In this document: in pieces, positions 46,749 to 55,741 of the stretch
Layout: each line of letters opens with the position of its first letter
How positions within the stretch are numbered: the first letter of the stretch is position 1
NCBI GenBank assembly: GCA_905214495.1
Contig: CAJMLW010000010.1
Location: 1 to 64,000 of the forward strand
Direction: 5' to 3'
Source: an uncultured bacterium
Lineage (GTDB): Bacteria; Bacillota; Negativicutes; Veillonellales; Veillonellaceae
Length of the DNA stretch: 64,000 nucleotides
Notes under the pieces: generated by a model
The model's database searches: none
The model's input: the letters and a program-made list of their open reading frames with translations, nothing else
Told to the model about the DNA's origin: nothing
Made by a program: the position numbers and the translations under genes

Positions 46749-48041
46749 CTATTTTAAATAGTGAGTAGCAATTGTCCCTAATGCAATAATACCATTTAGC
46801 ATGTCTTCTTCATCAATATCGAATAATGGATTATGATGAGGTGCTTTAATAGCAGAGCCTAATACCATATATGTTGCTCGCCCACCACGATCAATAACAC
46901 GGTTTAGGAAATAGGCACAGTCTTCACTGCCACCGCCACTATAATCAAATGGTACTTTTTTGAAAATGCCTAGTGGTTCAACGATAGATTGTACTTCGCG
47001 AGCTAAATCATCGCTAATACGTCCTGCAGGAGTTTCACCTTGTTTTGTAACTTCAAAGGTACAATCATGCATTTCTGCAGCACCTTTAATAATGGTCTTA
47101 GTGCGTTCAATCATATAATCATTGATCTCTGTAGTAGCACCGCGAGTTTCTAGTTTAAGAACAGCTATATCAGGTGTAACATTACGACCTGTACCACTTT
47201 CAAAAACACCTACATTCATACGGGAAGCCCCTTGGCTATGGCGAGCAATGGCTTGTAAGTTAAGAACCGCTGTACAGCCTGCTAGCATTGCATTTTGTGC
47301 TTTCTCCGGAGAGCCACCTGCATGAGCTGAATAGCCATGGAATACAGCATCAAGTTTTGTAGTCGCTAAAAAGCCATGATCGCTACAAGCAAAGCAATTA
47401 GATAACTGTTCATTAAATCCGATATGCATGCCGAACATTAAATCCACATCATCTACAACACCTGCCTCGGCCATCGCTTTAGCACCACGTACGCCTTCCT
47501 CTGCTGGTTGGAAGATAAGTTTGATAGTACCCTTCAAGCCATCCTTATGTGTAGCAATATACTCAGCAAGGCCAAGCCCCATTGTCATATGCGTATCATG
47601 ACCACAAGCATGCATAGCCTTCTCATGACGGGATCGGAAACCATCCTTAGCTGGAATATGGTTAGATGCTTTAGATTCGATTACATCATTGGAATCCATA
47701 TCTGCACGGAATGCTACTACAGGACCATCATCACTGAACTTCATAGTTGCTACAATAGCTGTTTTACCATGGCCCATCTTCTCTACTAGTTCAGGATCAG
47801 CACCTTCATCGATAGCACGCTCCATAGCGGCTTTCATCACTTCATCACTAGGTAATCCCATACGAGAGTTTAAATCGAGCACTTCTGAGCCCAATGCCAC
47901 ATCATAACCCAATGAAATGAGTTTATTTGCAACCTTAGATGCAGAGCGGTACTCGAGCCACGCTGGCTCTGGATACATATGAAAATCGCGGCGCATAGCT
48001 ATAAACGCATCACGACGTTGTTGTACAAATTCCTTAATGTC
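46749..48041 (-). CDS. M20 amidohydrolase similar to aminobenzoyl-glutamate hydrolase subunit AbgA
   Basis: 430 residues. MRRDFHMYPEPAWLEYRSA, ACGHDTHMTMGLGLAEYI, QPAEEGVRGAKAM, SAHAGGSPEKAQNAM and SGGGSEDCAYFLNRV follow the M20D pattern with its metal Cys/His/Glu set. AbgA-type enzymes cleave N-acyl or aminobenzoyl glutamate; general N-acyl amino acid hydrolysis is the safe call. The start is fixed by AGGAG before ATG; the frame extends 24 codons upstream without a ribosome site. Confidence 0.85.
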   Translation of the reverse strand, partial: DIKEFVQQRRDAFIAMRRDFHMYPEPAWLEYRSASKVANKLISLGYDVALGSEVLDLNSRMGLPSDEVMKAAMERAIDEGADPELVEKMGHGKTAIVATMKFSDDGPVVAFRADMDSNDVIESKASNHIPAKDGFRSRHEKAMHACGHDTHMTMGLGLAEYIATHKDGLKGTIKLIFQPAEEGVRGAKAMAEAGVVDDVDLMFGMHIGFNEQLSNCFACSDHGFLATTKLDAVFHGYSAHAGGSPEKAQNAMLAGCTAVLNLQAIARHSQGASRMNVGVFESGTGRNVTPDIAVLKLETRGATTEINDYMIERTKTIIKGAAEMHDCTFEVTKQGETPAGRISDDLAREVQSIVEPLGIFKKVPFDYSGGGSEDCAYFLNRVIDRGGRATYMVLGSAIKAPHHNPLFDIDEEDMLNGIIALGTIATHYLK

Positions 48042-48164
48042 CATAATTATCTCCTTAATAAAGCTAAATCTATCTACTTCTACTATATGAATAGATGTAG
48101 GAATAGTCAACAAACGGAACTATGTATACAGTATAAATCGAATACCACCTTACATAAAATAACA

Positions 48165-48215
48165 AAAACCTATATTACTATGACAAAATATGATAATCAT
48201 AGCTATTTAGGTTTT
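48165..48215 (-). terminator. Terminator of the EamA pair
   Basis: AAAACCTA/TAGGTTTT outer stem with inner TATGATTATCATA-like pairing, then TTTTT on the minus strand, 36 bases past the EamA stop. Confidence 0.75.
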
Positions 48216-48250
48216 AAAAGTAATCTATTTATGTTTAAGATTCATTGAAT

Positions 48251-49192
48251 CTACGCAATTTCTTCTTTATTAAGTTTTTCCAATACGTCTCGTTTAAGTT
48301 GTCGTTGGCGATCCCAGGCAATAATAAATACAGTTGCGATGATGCAGAACATCCCGAATATACCAACTAATGTAAATTCATTACCTAACAAAGCCCAGCC
48401 AAACAAGGCGGCTGAAATCGGCTCTAAAGAAGACAAGATTGAACCTTGAATAGCACCAATACGACGCACACCTTCAATATAGGCATTAAAGGATACTACA
48501 GTCCCTAGGATAATAATCGTAAACAAACCGAGCCAAGTCATGCCATCCCAAATGGCCTCTGAGTCAATTTGTTGAAACATAGCAAGAGATAAAATACCAC
48601 AGATAAACATAGCAAATCCAACGATAGATGTGGTGCTATATTTTTTTAATAGTTCAATGGGTTGCAACGTATATACACAAATACTAGCAGCAGATATAAG
48701 TCCCCAAAACAAGGCGTCTCCATTAATAGTGGATATATCTAACCCTTCTTGAGAAACAATACATATAGTACCAGTCAGTGCAAGCAGAACACAACAAAAT
48801 TCAGCTGGTGTTGGCTTTTTAAAATATCGTAAGAATAAATAAATAATGAGCAACGTCGGTGCTACATATTGTAATACAGTAGCCACGCCTACACCTGAAA
48901 TAGCGATAGCTTTAAAATACGAGTACTGTGCCAACGCAATACCTAATAAACCAAATATGAGGAGTTTACCAAAGTCTTTTGGATGTTTAAATATATCAAA
49001 AATGCGTATCCCATCCTGTATATAGGCGAGTAGAATCGTCAATAATCCAGCTACAAGTAACCGCACCTCTAACAGCCACTCTACATTTAAATGCTTTGCA
49101 TTTTCGAGGAATTGCACCGATGTACCTGAAAGCCCCCAAAATAATGCCCCTATAATGGCAAGTCCCATGCCTATCCACTGTTTTTCTTCCAT
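48251..49192 (-). CDS. EamA/DMT-family transporter
   Basis: 313 residues with ten predicted helices as two EamA repeats. The GLSGTSVQFLENAKHLNVEWLLEVRLLVAGLLT opening and the SILSSLEPISAALFGWALLGNEFT signature in the second half are typical. Such proteins export metabolites or amino acids, substrate unknown. It is closely similar to the next gene upstream, so the pair arose by duplication. Confidence 0.88.
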   Translation of the reverse strand: MEEKQWIGMGLAIIGALFWGLSGTSVQFLENAKHLNVEWLLEVRLLVAGLLTILLAYIQDGIRIFDIFKHPKDFGKLLIFGLLGIALAQYSYFKAIAISGVGVATVLQYVAPTLLIIYLFLRYFKKPTPAEFCCVLLALTGTICIVSQEGLDISTINGDALFWGLISAASICVYTLQPIELLKKYSTTSIVGFAMFICGILSLAMFQQIDSEAIWDGMTWLGLFTIIILGTVVSFNAYIEGVRRIGAIQGSILSSLEPISAALFGWALLGNEFTLVGIFGMFCIIATVFIIAWDRQRQLKRDVLEKLNKEEIA

Positions 49193-49237
49193 ACAACCTC
49201 CGCATAAGGATTGCTTACTATTACAAAGAGTTTATCA

Positions 49238-50143
49238 TTAAGATGATTGACCTCGTTTTTCTAAGGCAATGATGATAACTGTAGCAATAATCATGGCCAT
49301 TCCTAAGATACCAACCCAGTTAAATTGATTGCCCAATAAGGCCCATCCAAAGAAAGCTGCCGAAATCGGCTCAATCGATGACAAAATCGATCCTGAGACA
49401 GCACCAATGCGTTTCACCCCTTCAAGGTACGCATTAAAGGACACGATAGTGCCAAGAAAGACTACATTAAAACAGCCTACCACAGTCCATACATCCCATG
49501 TCGCACACGAATGAGGTTGCTGGAAAAGTACCGCTGCCACAAGGCCACTGAGGAGCATCCCAAAACCTACAATAGGAATTGTCCCATAGGTTGCTACCAG
49601 TCGTACTGGAGAAACACTATATACGGCTACGCCCACGGCAGATAATAAGCCCCAAAACAACACGTCACTACGAAAGCTTTCAAAAGAAAAACCATTATTC
49701 CCCATCAAACAAATAGTACCTGCTAAAGCAAGGATAACTGAAATGATTTCTCCTGTGGACGGCCGTTTTCCATAGCGCACCAGCAAATAGATGATAATCA
49801 TAGACGGCGCCAAATATTGCAGCACCGTCGCAATGCCCGCACCGGCGATGACGATGGAACGGAAATAGGTATATTGGCACAGGGCCATACCAAATACGCC
49901 GAATATGACGAGTCCTAATGTATCTCGCCAATTACGGAATACATTAAAAATAGCATTGCCTTGACGAATCCATCCATATAGAACGGTTAACAGTCCTGCC
50001 GTAATAAGACGCATCGTCAAAAGCCATTCTAAGTTCATATTACGAAAATTGCCTATGAATTGGACAGATGTGCCTGACACGCCCCATAAGGTGGCGCCTA
50101 ATAATGTTAATATAATACCGATAATTTCATATCGTTTCATCAT
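49238..50143 (-). CDS. EamA/DMT-family transporter (paralogue)
   Basis: 301 residues, ten helices, with GVSGTSVQFIGNFRNMNLEWLLTMRLITAG and SILSSIEPISAAFFGWALLGNQF nearly matching the downstream copy. The start is placed at the ATG behind AGGTGAG, two bases after the YhcH stop; a GTG three codons earlier falls inside the ribosome site. It probably shares a transcript with its copy and the YhcH gene. Confidence 0.88.
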   Translation of the reverse strand: MMKRYEIIGIILTLLGATLWGVSGTSVQFIGNFRNMNLEWLLTMRLITAGLLTVLYGWIRQGNAIFNVFRNWRDTLGLVIFGVFGMALCQYTYFRSIVIAGAGIATVLQYLAPSMIIIYLLVRYGKRPSTGEIISVILALAGTICLMGNNGFSFESFRSDVLFWGLLSAVGVAVYSVSPVRLVATYGTIPIVGFGMLLSGLVAAVLFQQPHSCATWDVWTVVGCFNVVFLGTIVSFNAYLEGVKRIGAVSGSILSSIEPISAAFFGWALLGNQFNWVGILGMAMIIATVIIIALEKRGQSS

Positions 50144-50144
50144 G

Positions 50145-50621
50145 TTACTCACCTAATAGAGACACATGCACCTTTACAACAACCTTACGAATTTTTATAG
50201 GCTTATCGTCAACCGCTAAAAGAGGGCGATGAATATCCGATGGGAAAAATACCGTATAATACCCTTCTGGACAGTAGATGTGCCCTTCATCTACAGATTC
50301 ATTAGGATAAAAATAGCAGTCTCGTTCAGGATAGGATTCGATAGGCTTTACTCGGCCATGGTCCACAAAAAAGCCCATATTCTCTTGCCCCTTCACCATA
50401 AACTGAATATCTATATAATTTTTATGAGATTCTGGTTTTGTAGTTTCAAATAATTTTGTTTCTACATCATCTACATTGGCATACATCATATCGCCTTCGA
50501 TAGCATGACGACCTCCTGGCAATGCTTGTAAATCAGTGTTTTTTAAGAAATCAAGAGCTCGAACAATGGCTGCGGGATAGCCCATTTTTGTATAATCTGC
50601 ATGTATACTTGAAAAAAACAT
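50145..50621 (-). CDS. YhcH/YjgK/YiaL family protein
   Basis: 158 residues of the DUF386 cupin-like family. NYIDIQFMVKGQENMGF, the acidic YPERDCYFYPNE region and FFPSDIHRPLLAVDD are characteristic, with metal-type histidine and glutamate residues. Family members handle sugar or sialic-acid derived compounds, possibly as anomerases. AGAAAGGAT precedes the ATG; the frame extends 11 codons upstream. Confidence 0.85.
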   Translation of the reverse strand: MFFSSIHADYTKMGYPAAIVRALDFLKNTDLQALPGGRHAIEGDMMYANVDDVETKLFETTKPESHKNYIDIQFMVKGQENMGFFVDHGRVKPIESYPERDCYFYPNESVDEGHIYCPEGYYTVFFPSDIHRPLLAVDDKPIKIRKVVVKVHVSLLGE

Positions 50622-50757
50622 AGGTACATCCTTTCTATATAAACCATAGTGCATATAGCACCATACATACGATCAATTATTAATCTATTAGTATTGATTT
50701 TATACTTCTATGGTAGCACATATGCACTTTGGCTTCCATATAGGATTACGCAAAACA

Positions 50758-50788
50758 AACCCTCCATACGCTACATATATGGAGGGTT
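50758..50788 (-). terminator. Terminator of the EF-G-like gene
   Basis: Perfect 11-bp stem AACCCTCCATA with a 9-base loop and TTTGTTTTG on the minus strand. It is about 145 bases past the EF-G stop, the nearest candidate. Confidence 0.75.
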
Positions 50789-50933
50789 CGTAAAGTACTA
50801 TTCAAATTTATGACTTACGTCAATGATCGTTATACATATGAAATTGTATATTAAGTTTTATATTTAGTTGTATATGAAATTGTTAGTGAAATGTCAATTC
50901 TCAATGAAATTAACTACGTAGACGGTTTTTACA

Positions 50934-53000
50934 TTAATCTTGTTCCTTGAAAGCAGCGATTATTTCATCGGCTTGCTTATGAGGAACCTCTTCATAACTA
51001 TAGAACTGACGATTAAATACGCCTTGTCCTTGTGTCATAGAGCGCAAAACAGTAACATAATCTGACATTTCTGCCAATGGTACTTGCGCTTTAACAACGG
51101 ATATACCAGTTCTTTCACTTTGTTCCATGCCTAATACACGACCTCGACGACTATTTAAATCGCCCATGATGTCACCCATGAAAGCATCTGGTGCAAACAC
51201 GTTAACTTCATAGATTGGTTCTAATAGGACTGGTTTCGCCTTTGGAATTACATCCTTGATAGCCTGTGACGTAGCTACTTTAAATGCTAACTCTGAGGAG
51301 TCTACACTGTGGTAAGATCCATCCAAGAGTGTCACTTGCACGCCAATCATAGGATATCCCGCAATTAAGCCTTTTTCTAGGGTTTCTCTGGCGCCCTTTT
51401 CCACTGCTGGTATATATTGTCTTGGTACAGCACCACCAAAAATCTTGTCTACAAAGGCAAATTCTTGACCATCATATAATGGATCAACTTGAATTTTAAC
51501 ATGTCCATACTGACCATGACCGCCACTTTGTTTTTTATATTTCGATTCTGTTTCTGCAGATCCTTTGATTGTTTCACGGTATGGAATATATGGTTTTACA
51601 AGTTTCGCTTGTACGCCATATTTACGGTCCATCTTGTTAAGGATATGTTCTAAGTGCACTTCGCCCATGCAGTCAATTTGCAATTGGCGAGCTTCCGGAT
51701 TTTTCACAACTACACAAGTTGGATCTTCTTCGGCTACTTTTAACACAGCACTAGCTAATTTTTCCTCTTCACCTTTTTTCACAGCTTCCATAGCTACGGT
51801 ATACAAAGGTTGAGGGAAACGAATCGCATCGTACTTCACCTTAAAATCAGGAGCTGTTAAGGTATCGCCTGTTTTTGCATTAGCCAATTTCGGTATCACT
51901 ACGATATCGCCAGCTTTTGCGGCAGTTACTGGAATTTGTTGCTTCCCGATAAGGGTAACCATCTTATTCCATTTTTCCTCAGTTCCTTGATTAACGTTGA
52001 ACAGCTTATCACCTTCTTTGAGTTCACCAGAGAAGATGCGTACAAAGCTTTGTTTGCCTGCGAATGGGTCAAGCAATGTTTTAAACACGAATGCGGTTAG
52101 GGGTTTATCCACATGCACCACAACTGGTTCACCAGTGTCTGCTGATTCAGCAGTCATCACTTTTTTTGCTGCATCTGGCATATACCGAATCATTCTGTCT
52201 AATACTTGATCTAAGCCAATACGGGATATGGCACTGCCACACATGATTGGACACACACGGCCTGTAATCATCCCTTCGCGTAGACCTTGGCGAATTTCTT
52301 CTAATGAAAGCTCTTCGCCTTCTAAATATTTTTCCAACAATTCATCGCTACCTTCAGCCGCGGCCTCTACGGTCATTTCCCGTATTTCTTGGGCCTTTTC
52401 GATAAGATGAGCCGGTACAGCAATCTCTGTTGGTTGGCCGTCTTTGTAAGTAAACGCAGTCATTTTGGCTACGTCTATCACGCCTTCAAAATTGGCACCT
52501 TCGCCAATCGGAATTTGGAGTGGCATAATTGCCTTGCCAAATAGTTCACGCATACGTTCAATAGTACCGAAGAAATCAGCACCATCAACGTCCATTTTAT
52601 TGATAAATGCCATACGTGGCATTTGTAATTCAACAGCATAATCCCAAGCGCGCACCGTATCTGTTTCAACGCCAGTCGTTGCGGATAATACCATTAACAT
52701 GCCATCACAAGCACGCAATGCGGCACGAACTTCACCATGGAATTCATTGTAACCCGGTGTATCAATAAAGTTAACCTTATGGTCATGCCATTCACAAGGG
52801 GCCATACCCAATTGGATCGTTACATTTCGTTTAATCTCTTCGGGCTCAAAGTCCATAATATGTTTGTTATCTTGACCACGGCCAACAAAATCAACAGCAC
52901 CAGAGGTTAATAACAAGGATTCTACTAAAGCAGTTTTCCCTGCCCCATCATGGGACACCACAGCTACATTACGAATCTGATCACTACTATATTCTTTCAT
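50934..53000 (-). CDS. Elongation factor G paralogue
   Basis: 688 residues with the full EF-G domain order. The G1 loop is SHDGAGKTAL rather than the canonical form GHIDAGKTT, and the switch region reads FEPEEIKRNVTI instead of the usual EQERGITI. The later motifs FIDTPGYNEF and FINKMDVDGAD are kept, as is the domain IV/V part GGHGQYGHVKI. This marks the second EF-G type found in many Firmicutes, possibly a recycling factor or a conditional translocase. It is alone, not in a str operon. A good AAGGAGG site lies upstream. Confidence 0.9.
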   Translation of the reverse strand: MKEYSSDQIRNVAVVSHDGAGKTALVESLLLTSGAVDFVGRGQDNKHIMDFEPEEIKRNVTIQLGMAPCEWHDHKVNFIDTPGYNEFHGEVRAALRACDGMLMVLSATTGVETDTVRAWDYAVELQMPRMAFINKMDVDGADFFGTIERMRELFGKAIMPLQIPIGEGANFEGVIDVAKMTAFTYKDGQPTEIAVPAHLIEKAQEIREMTVEAAAEGSDELLEKYLEGEELSLEEIRQGLREGMITGRVCPIMCGSAISRIGLDQVLDRMIRYMPDAAKKVMTAESADTGEPVVVHVDKPLTAFVFKTLLDPFAGKQSFVRIFSGELKEGDKLFNVNQGTEEKWNKMVTLIGKQQIPVTAAKAGDIVVIPKLANAKTGDTLTAPDFKVKYDAIRFPQPLYTVAMEAVKKGEEEKLASAVLKVAEEDPTCVVVKNPEARQLQIDCMGEVHLEHILNKMDRKYGVQAKLVKPYIPYRETIKGSAETESKYKKQSGGHGQYGHVKIQVDPLYDGQEFAFVDKIFGGAVPRQYIPAVEKGARETLEKGLIAGYPMIGVQVTLLDGSYHSVDSSELAFKVATSQAIKDVIPKAKPVLLEPIYEVNVFAPDAFMGDIMGDLNSRRGRVLGMEQSERTGISVVKAQVPLAEMSDYVTVLRSMTQGQGVFNRQFYSYEEVPHKQADEIIAAFKEQD

Positions 53001-53066
53001 CGGAATCGCCTCCTTATGTGAAACTTTGAGTTCTTGATATATGATTTCGACGTAATAATATAAAAA

Positions 53067-53105
53067 TCCTCTTTTTTCGAAAAAATATTTATCGAAAAAA
53101 GAGGA
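53067..53105 (-). terminator. Terminator of the hydE operon
   Basis: Perfect 14-bp stem TCCTCTTTTTTCGA with an 11-base loop; 12 bases past the hydE stop on the minus strand. Confidence 0.8.
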
Positions 53106-53116
53106 CTATTATACAA

Positions 53117-54253
53117 CTAAAAGGATCCGGTCCGTTTACCGTAATGTCTAGAATCCCCATTTTGCTTCCATCCAACAGTATCACCAATGGACATAACGCG
53201 ACGGGTCAAGCAGTCTTTACATTTATCTGCATTATCATCCACGCATGGTTTATTATCATATAGCAAATATTTGGCACGGTGTTCAGGGATGGTAATGATA
53301 GGCATCAAAATATTAGCCCCTGCAGCGAGACCCTTTTCACGACCTAATGGATCCAATGCTTGTAACGCTGTAGTAGCTGCAATATTTACGTCTTTCAAGA
53401 ATAGACGCGTTAAGGCAATCATCTTGAGCCCTAGTTGAATACGGCGCAATTTACCAGCCTCATCATCAATGCCCATGGCCAACGCCTCTTGGCCCAATGG
53501 CGTATCATGATGCACCACATAGGGGCCCATGCCAATCATATCGATATCCATATCACGGTAGAACAAGATATCGTTCACAAGATCGTCCTCTGTTTGCCCA
53601 GGTAGACCAATCATAACGCCTGTACCCACTTGGAATCCTACGCGACGCAAACGGCGTAGACATTCAACTCGAGTTTCAAAGGAATGTAGTTCATCGCGAG
53701 GATGAATTTTGTGATATAGCTCTTTATTCGTCGTTTCAATGCGCAATAGGTAACGGCTAGCACCCGCCTCACGCATGCGGCGGTACGCCTCTTCACTTTG
53801 CTCCCCTACGCACATCGTAATACCAAGGGAACCATCGCCGATGGCTTTGATGTCGCGGATAAGATCGACTACATAATCGACGAATACATCATCACAACGT
53901 TCACCAGATTGAAGCGTAATAGAACCATATTCATGGTCATAGGCCCACTGCGCCATCTTGATGATATCTTCACGATTCATATCAAAGCGTTCCGTCTTAT
54001 CATTTTCGCGGCGAATACCGCAGTAATTACAGTTTTTAATGCATCGGTTCGAGAATTCGATGAGGCCACGATAATACGCTACAGGCTGTACATATTTTGC
54101 CTTCACTTCGTACGCCTTTTTATATAGTAGCTGCAACTGTTCTTCATCAGTTACAGACATGAGAAATCTTAGCTCATCCTCTGTCAGCCATTCATCGCCG
54201 ACGAGGTCTTTTGTGAGAATATCTTGCACTTGCAAATCATCACTTCCTTTCAT
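53117..54253 (-). CDS. hydE: [FeFe]-hydrogenase maturase HydE
   Basis: 378 residues of a radical-SAM enzyme in the BioB-like group. The SAM cluster motif is CIKNCNYC (cysteines 71, 75, 78). The C-terminus holds CVDDNADKCKDC, a C-x7-C-x2-C second cluster site often seen in HydE. HydE works with HydF and HydG to build the H-cluster; neither is in this window. The start is uncertain: this ATG lies inside yaaA, and a TTG at codon 7 has better spacing to AAAGGAAG. Confidence 0.88.
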   Translation of the reverse strand: MKGSDDLQVQDILTKDLVGDEWLTEDELRFLMSVTDEEQLQLLYKKAYEVKAKYVQPVAYYRGLIEFSNRCIKNCNYCGIRRENDKTERFDMNREDIIKMAQWAYDHEYGSITLQSGERCDDVFVDYVVDLIRDIKAIGDGSLGITMCVGEQSEEAYRRMREAGASRYLLRIETTNKELYHKIHPRDELHSFETRVECLRRLRRVGFQVGTGVMIGLPGQTEDDLVNDILFYRDMDIDMIGMGPYVVHHDTPLGQEALAMGIDDEAGKLRRIQLGLKMIALTRLFLKDVNIAATTALQALDPLGREKGLAAGANILMPIITIPEHRAKYLLYDNKPCVDDNADKCKDCLTRRVMSIGDTVGWKQNGDSRHYGKRTGSF

Positions 54254-54965
54254 AACGAATCGTCATCGATTCGCTTGGTATGGTAATAGATTCAATATCA
54301 GTAACGCAGATAAATCCATTAATTTCGCGTGGTAAATCTTGCACATACTTCACTTGGTTCGTCAAACATGCATGCGCCATAATACCACGACTCATTTTGG
54401 AGGACGTACTCATCTGTTTATATGTATCGCCTCGTAATTCCCAAAATTCAACCGTTACTACCTTTGGATGGTTCACCATTTTTGCATATTCTTTAGACGC
54501 TAAGTTTAGGATCCAATCCTCCTTGTGAAAGTATGCATCCACCGCTTCACGCCAGATTTCATATAAATTAAGCCCTACCTTATCGACCATATCTAATCGA
54601 TAGTCTCTGACACCCATCGTAGGCTCTACAACGCCATATAATGCAGACATAATAGCAAGATGAGTTTCACCAAAAGCCTTAGCCTCATCAGATAGTCCTG
54701 CCCAATCTAAATATTTAAAAGCAATGCCATCGTAGCTTTCACAAGCAAAACCTACAGGATGAGACTCAAACTCTTCATAAAAAACGAAAACAGATTGTGC
54801 CTTATCACCTTTTAGTTTTAGGGCCTTACCAAGTGCTGCTACATCGAGAGATTGTACATGTTTTACAATCTTTTGCGTAATAAGGGGCTGAAATTGACCA
54901 TCACGGATTACTGCTGTAGTATGGGAAATTGTTTTTGTCTTACTAGGAGAGAGGACGATTTTCAT
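54240..54965 (-). CDS. yaaA: YaaA family peroxide-stress protein
   Basis: 241 residues starting MKIVLSPSKTKT, with YDGIAFKYLDW, MSALYGVVEPTMGVRDYRLDM and NLASKEYAKMV, all typical of YaaA/UPF0246. In E. coli YaaA lowers intracellular free iron during peroxide stress. It overlaps hydE by 14 bases and its upstream neighbour by 23 bases, so the three genes form one transcript. Confidence 0.92.
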   Translation of the reverse strand: MKIVLSPSKTKTISHTTAVIRDGQFQPLITQKIVKHVQSLDVAALGKALKLKGDKAQSVFVFYEEFESHPVGFACESYDGIAFKYLDWAGLSDEAKAFGETHLAIMSALYGVVEPTMGVRDYRLDMVDKVGLNLYEIWREAVDAYFHKEDWILNLASKEYAKMVNHPKVVTVEFWELRGDTYKQMSTSSKMSRGIMAHACLTNQVKYVQDLPREINGFICVTDIESITIPSESMTIRYERK

Positions 54966-55554
54966 GGGACAATTCCGCCTTGATACTTTCCTCTGTCAAA
55001 TTGTCGATAAGATTTGGATTCCACAACATGAGAGGCACTGCCACAACGTGACTAGCTTTCATTTCTTTACACAATTTAATACATTCTGCCAAATAAGGAG
55101 ATTCATTATCGTGGATATCGCAAATGATAACTACATGGCGTCCCTTAAGATTAACCCCTTCATAATCGATGCTTTCACCAGACACGGTAAGCAAACCGGT
55201 TTCCAAACGGCCTTCACTCATATCATTTATACGAGACATTAAAATATGCTCAAGCATAGTGGATACCGGTGTTACAACAGGGCCTGTACCAACGAGGGCC
55301 TCTGGTTGGGCATGAACGATAACGGTTTTCTTGCGTTTGTCCGTTCTAAACTCCATAAGTGCATGTTCTAATGCGGAGAAGAACACAAATAATTGCCAAG
55401 GATCTAAGGAGCCTGTTTGGAACATATCGATAATAGCGCCATCCTCTTCGATGTTAAGGCGCGCTAATAATTCTTCTGCAATGTCGTGAACAACCTCTTT
55501 ATAATCAGATTGTACTGGTGCATTTAATTCATTCATATCTTTTTCTGTTGCCAT
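54943..55554 (-). CDS. Hypothetical cytoplasmic protein
   Basis: 203 residues, no signal or membrane helix. Not recognised with certainty. The segment GRHVVIICDIHDNES followed by MKASHVVAVPLML has the hydrophobic-D-x-x pattern of a phosphoribosyltransferase-like PRPP loop, but the usual acidic pair and threonine are absent. It is first in a transcript with yaaA and hydE, which share overlapping ends, so a role with iron or redox stress is conceivable. Confidence 0.6.
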   Translation of the reverse strand: MATEKDMNELNAPVQSDYKEVVHDIAEELLARLNIEEDGAIIDMFQTGSLDPWQLFVFFSALEHALMEFRTDKRKKTVIVHAQPEALVGTGPVVTPVSTMLEHILMSRINDMSEGRLETGLLTVSGESIDYEGVNLKGRHVVIICDIHDNESPYLAECIKLCKEMKASHVVAVPLMLWNPNLIDNLTEESIKAELSHENRPLS

Positions 55555-55694
55555 GAAATCCTCCCGAAAACATATATAAACTGCTATACTAGCAAATTAA
55601 ATTCTATTCTTTATTGTACCATATTTCACAGGCTTATACGTTACTACAACTACATTTCATAAATCTATTTGGTTCTGGTTCTAAACAAAACAAA

Positions 55695-55738
55695 ATACCG
55701 CCTATTTCTGTGAAAGCTTTCACAAAAACAAGCGGTAT
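55695..55738 (-). terminator. Terminator of the Nramp gene
   Basis: Outer stem ATACCGC/GCGGTAT with an inner perfect palindrome TGTGAAAGCTTTCACA at 55709-55724, then TTTTGTTTTG on the minus strand; it starts four bases past the stop. Confidence 0.8.
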
Positions 55739-55741
55739 ATA

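Noticed and set aside
55709..55724. Palindrome TGTGAAAGCTTTCACA as a regulatory operator
   Set aside because: It is the inner stem of a terminator four bases past a stop codon, so a binding site is not needed to explain it.
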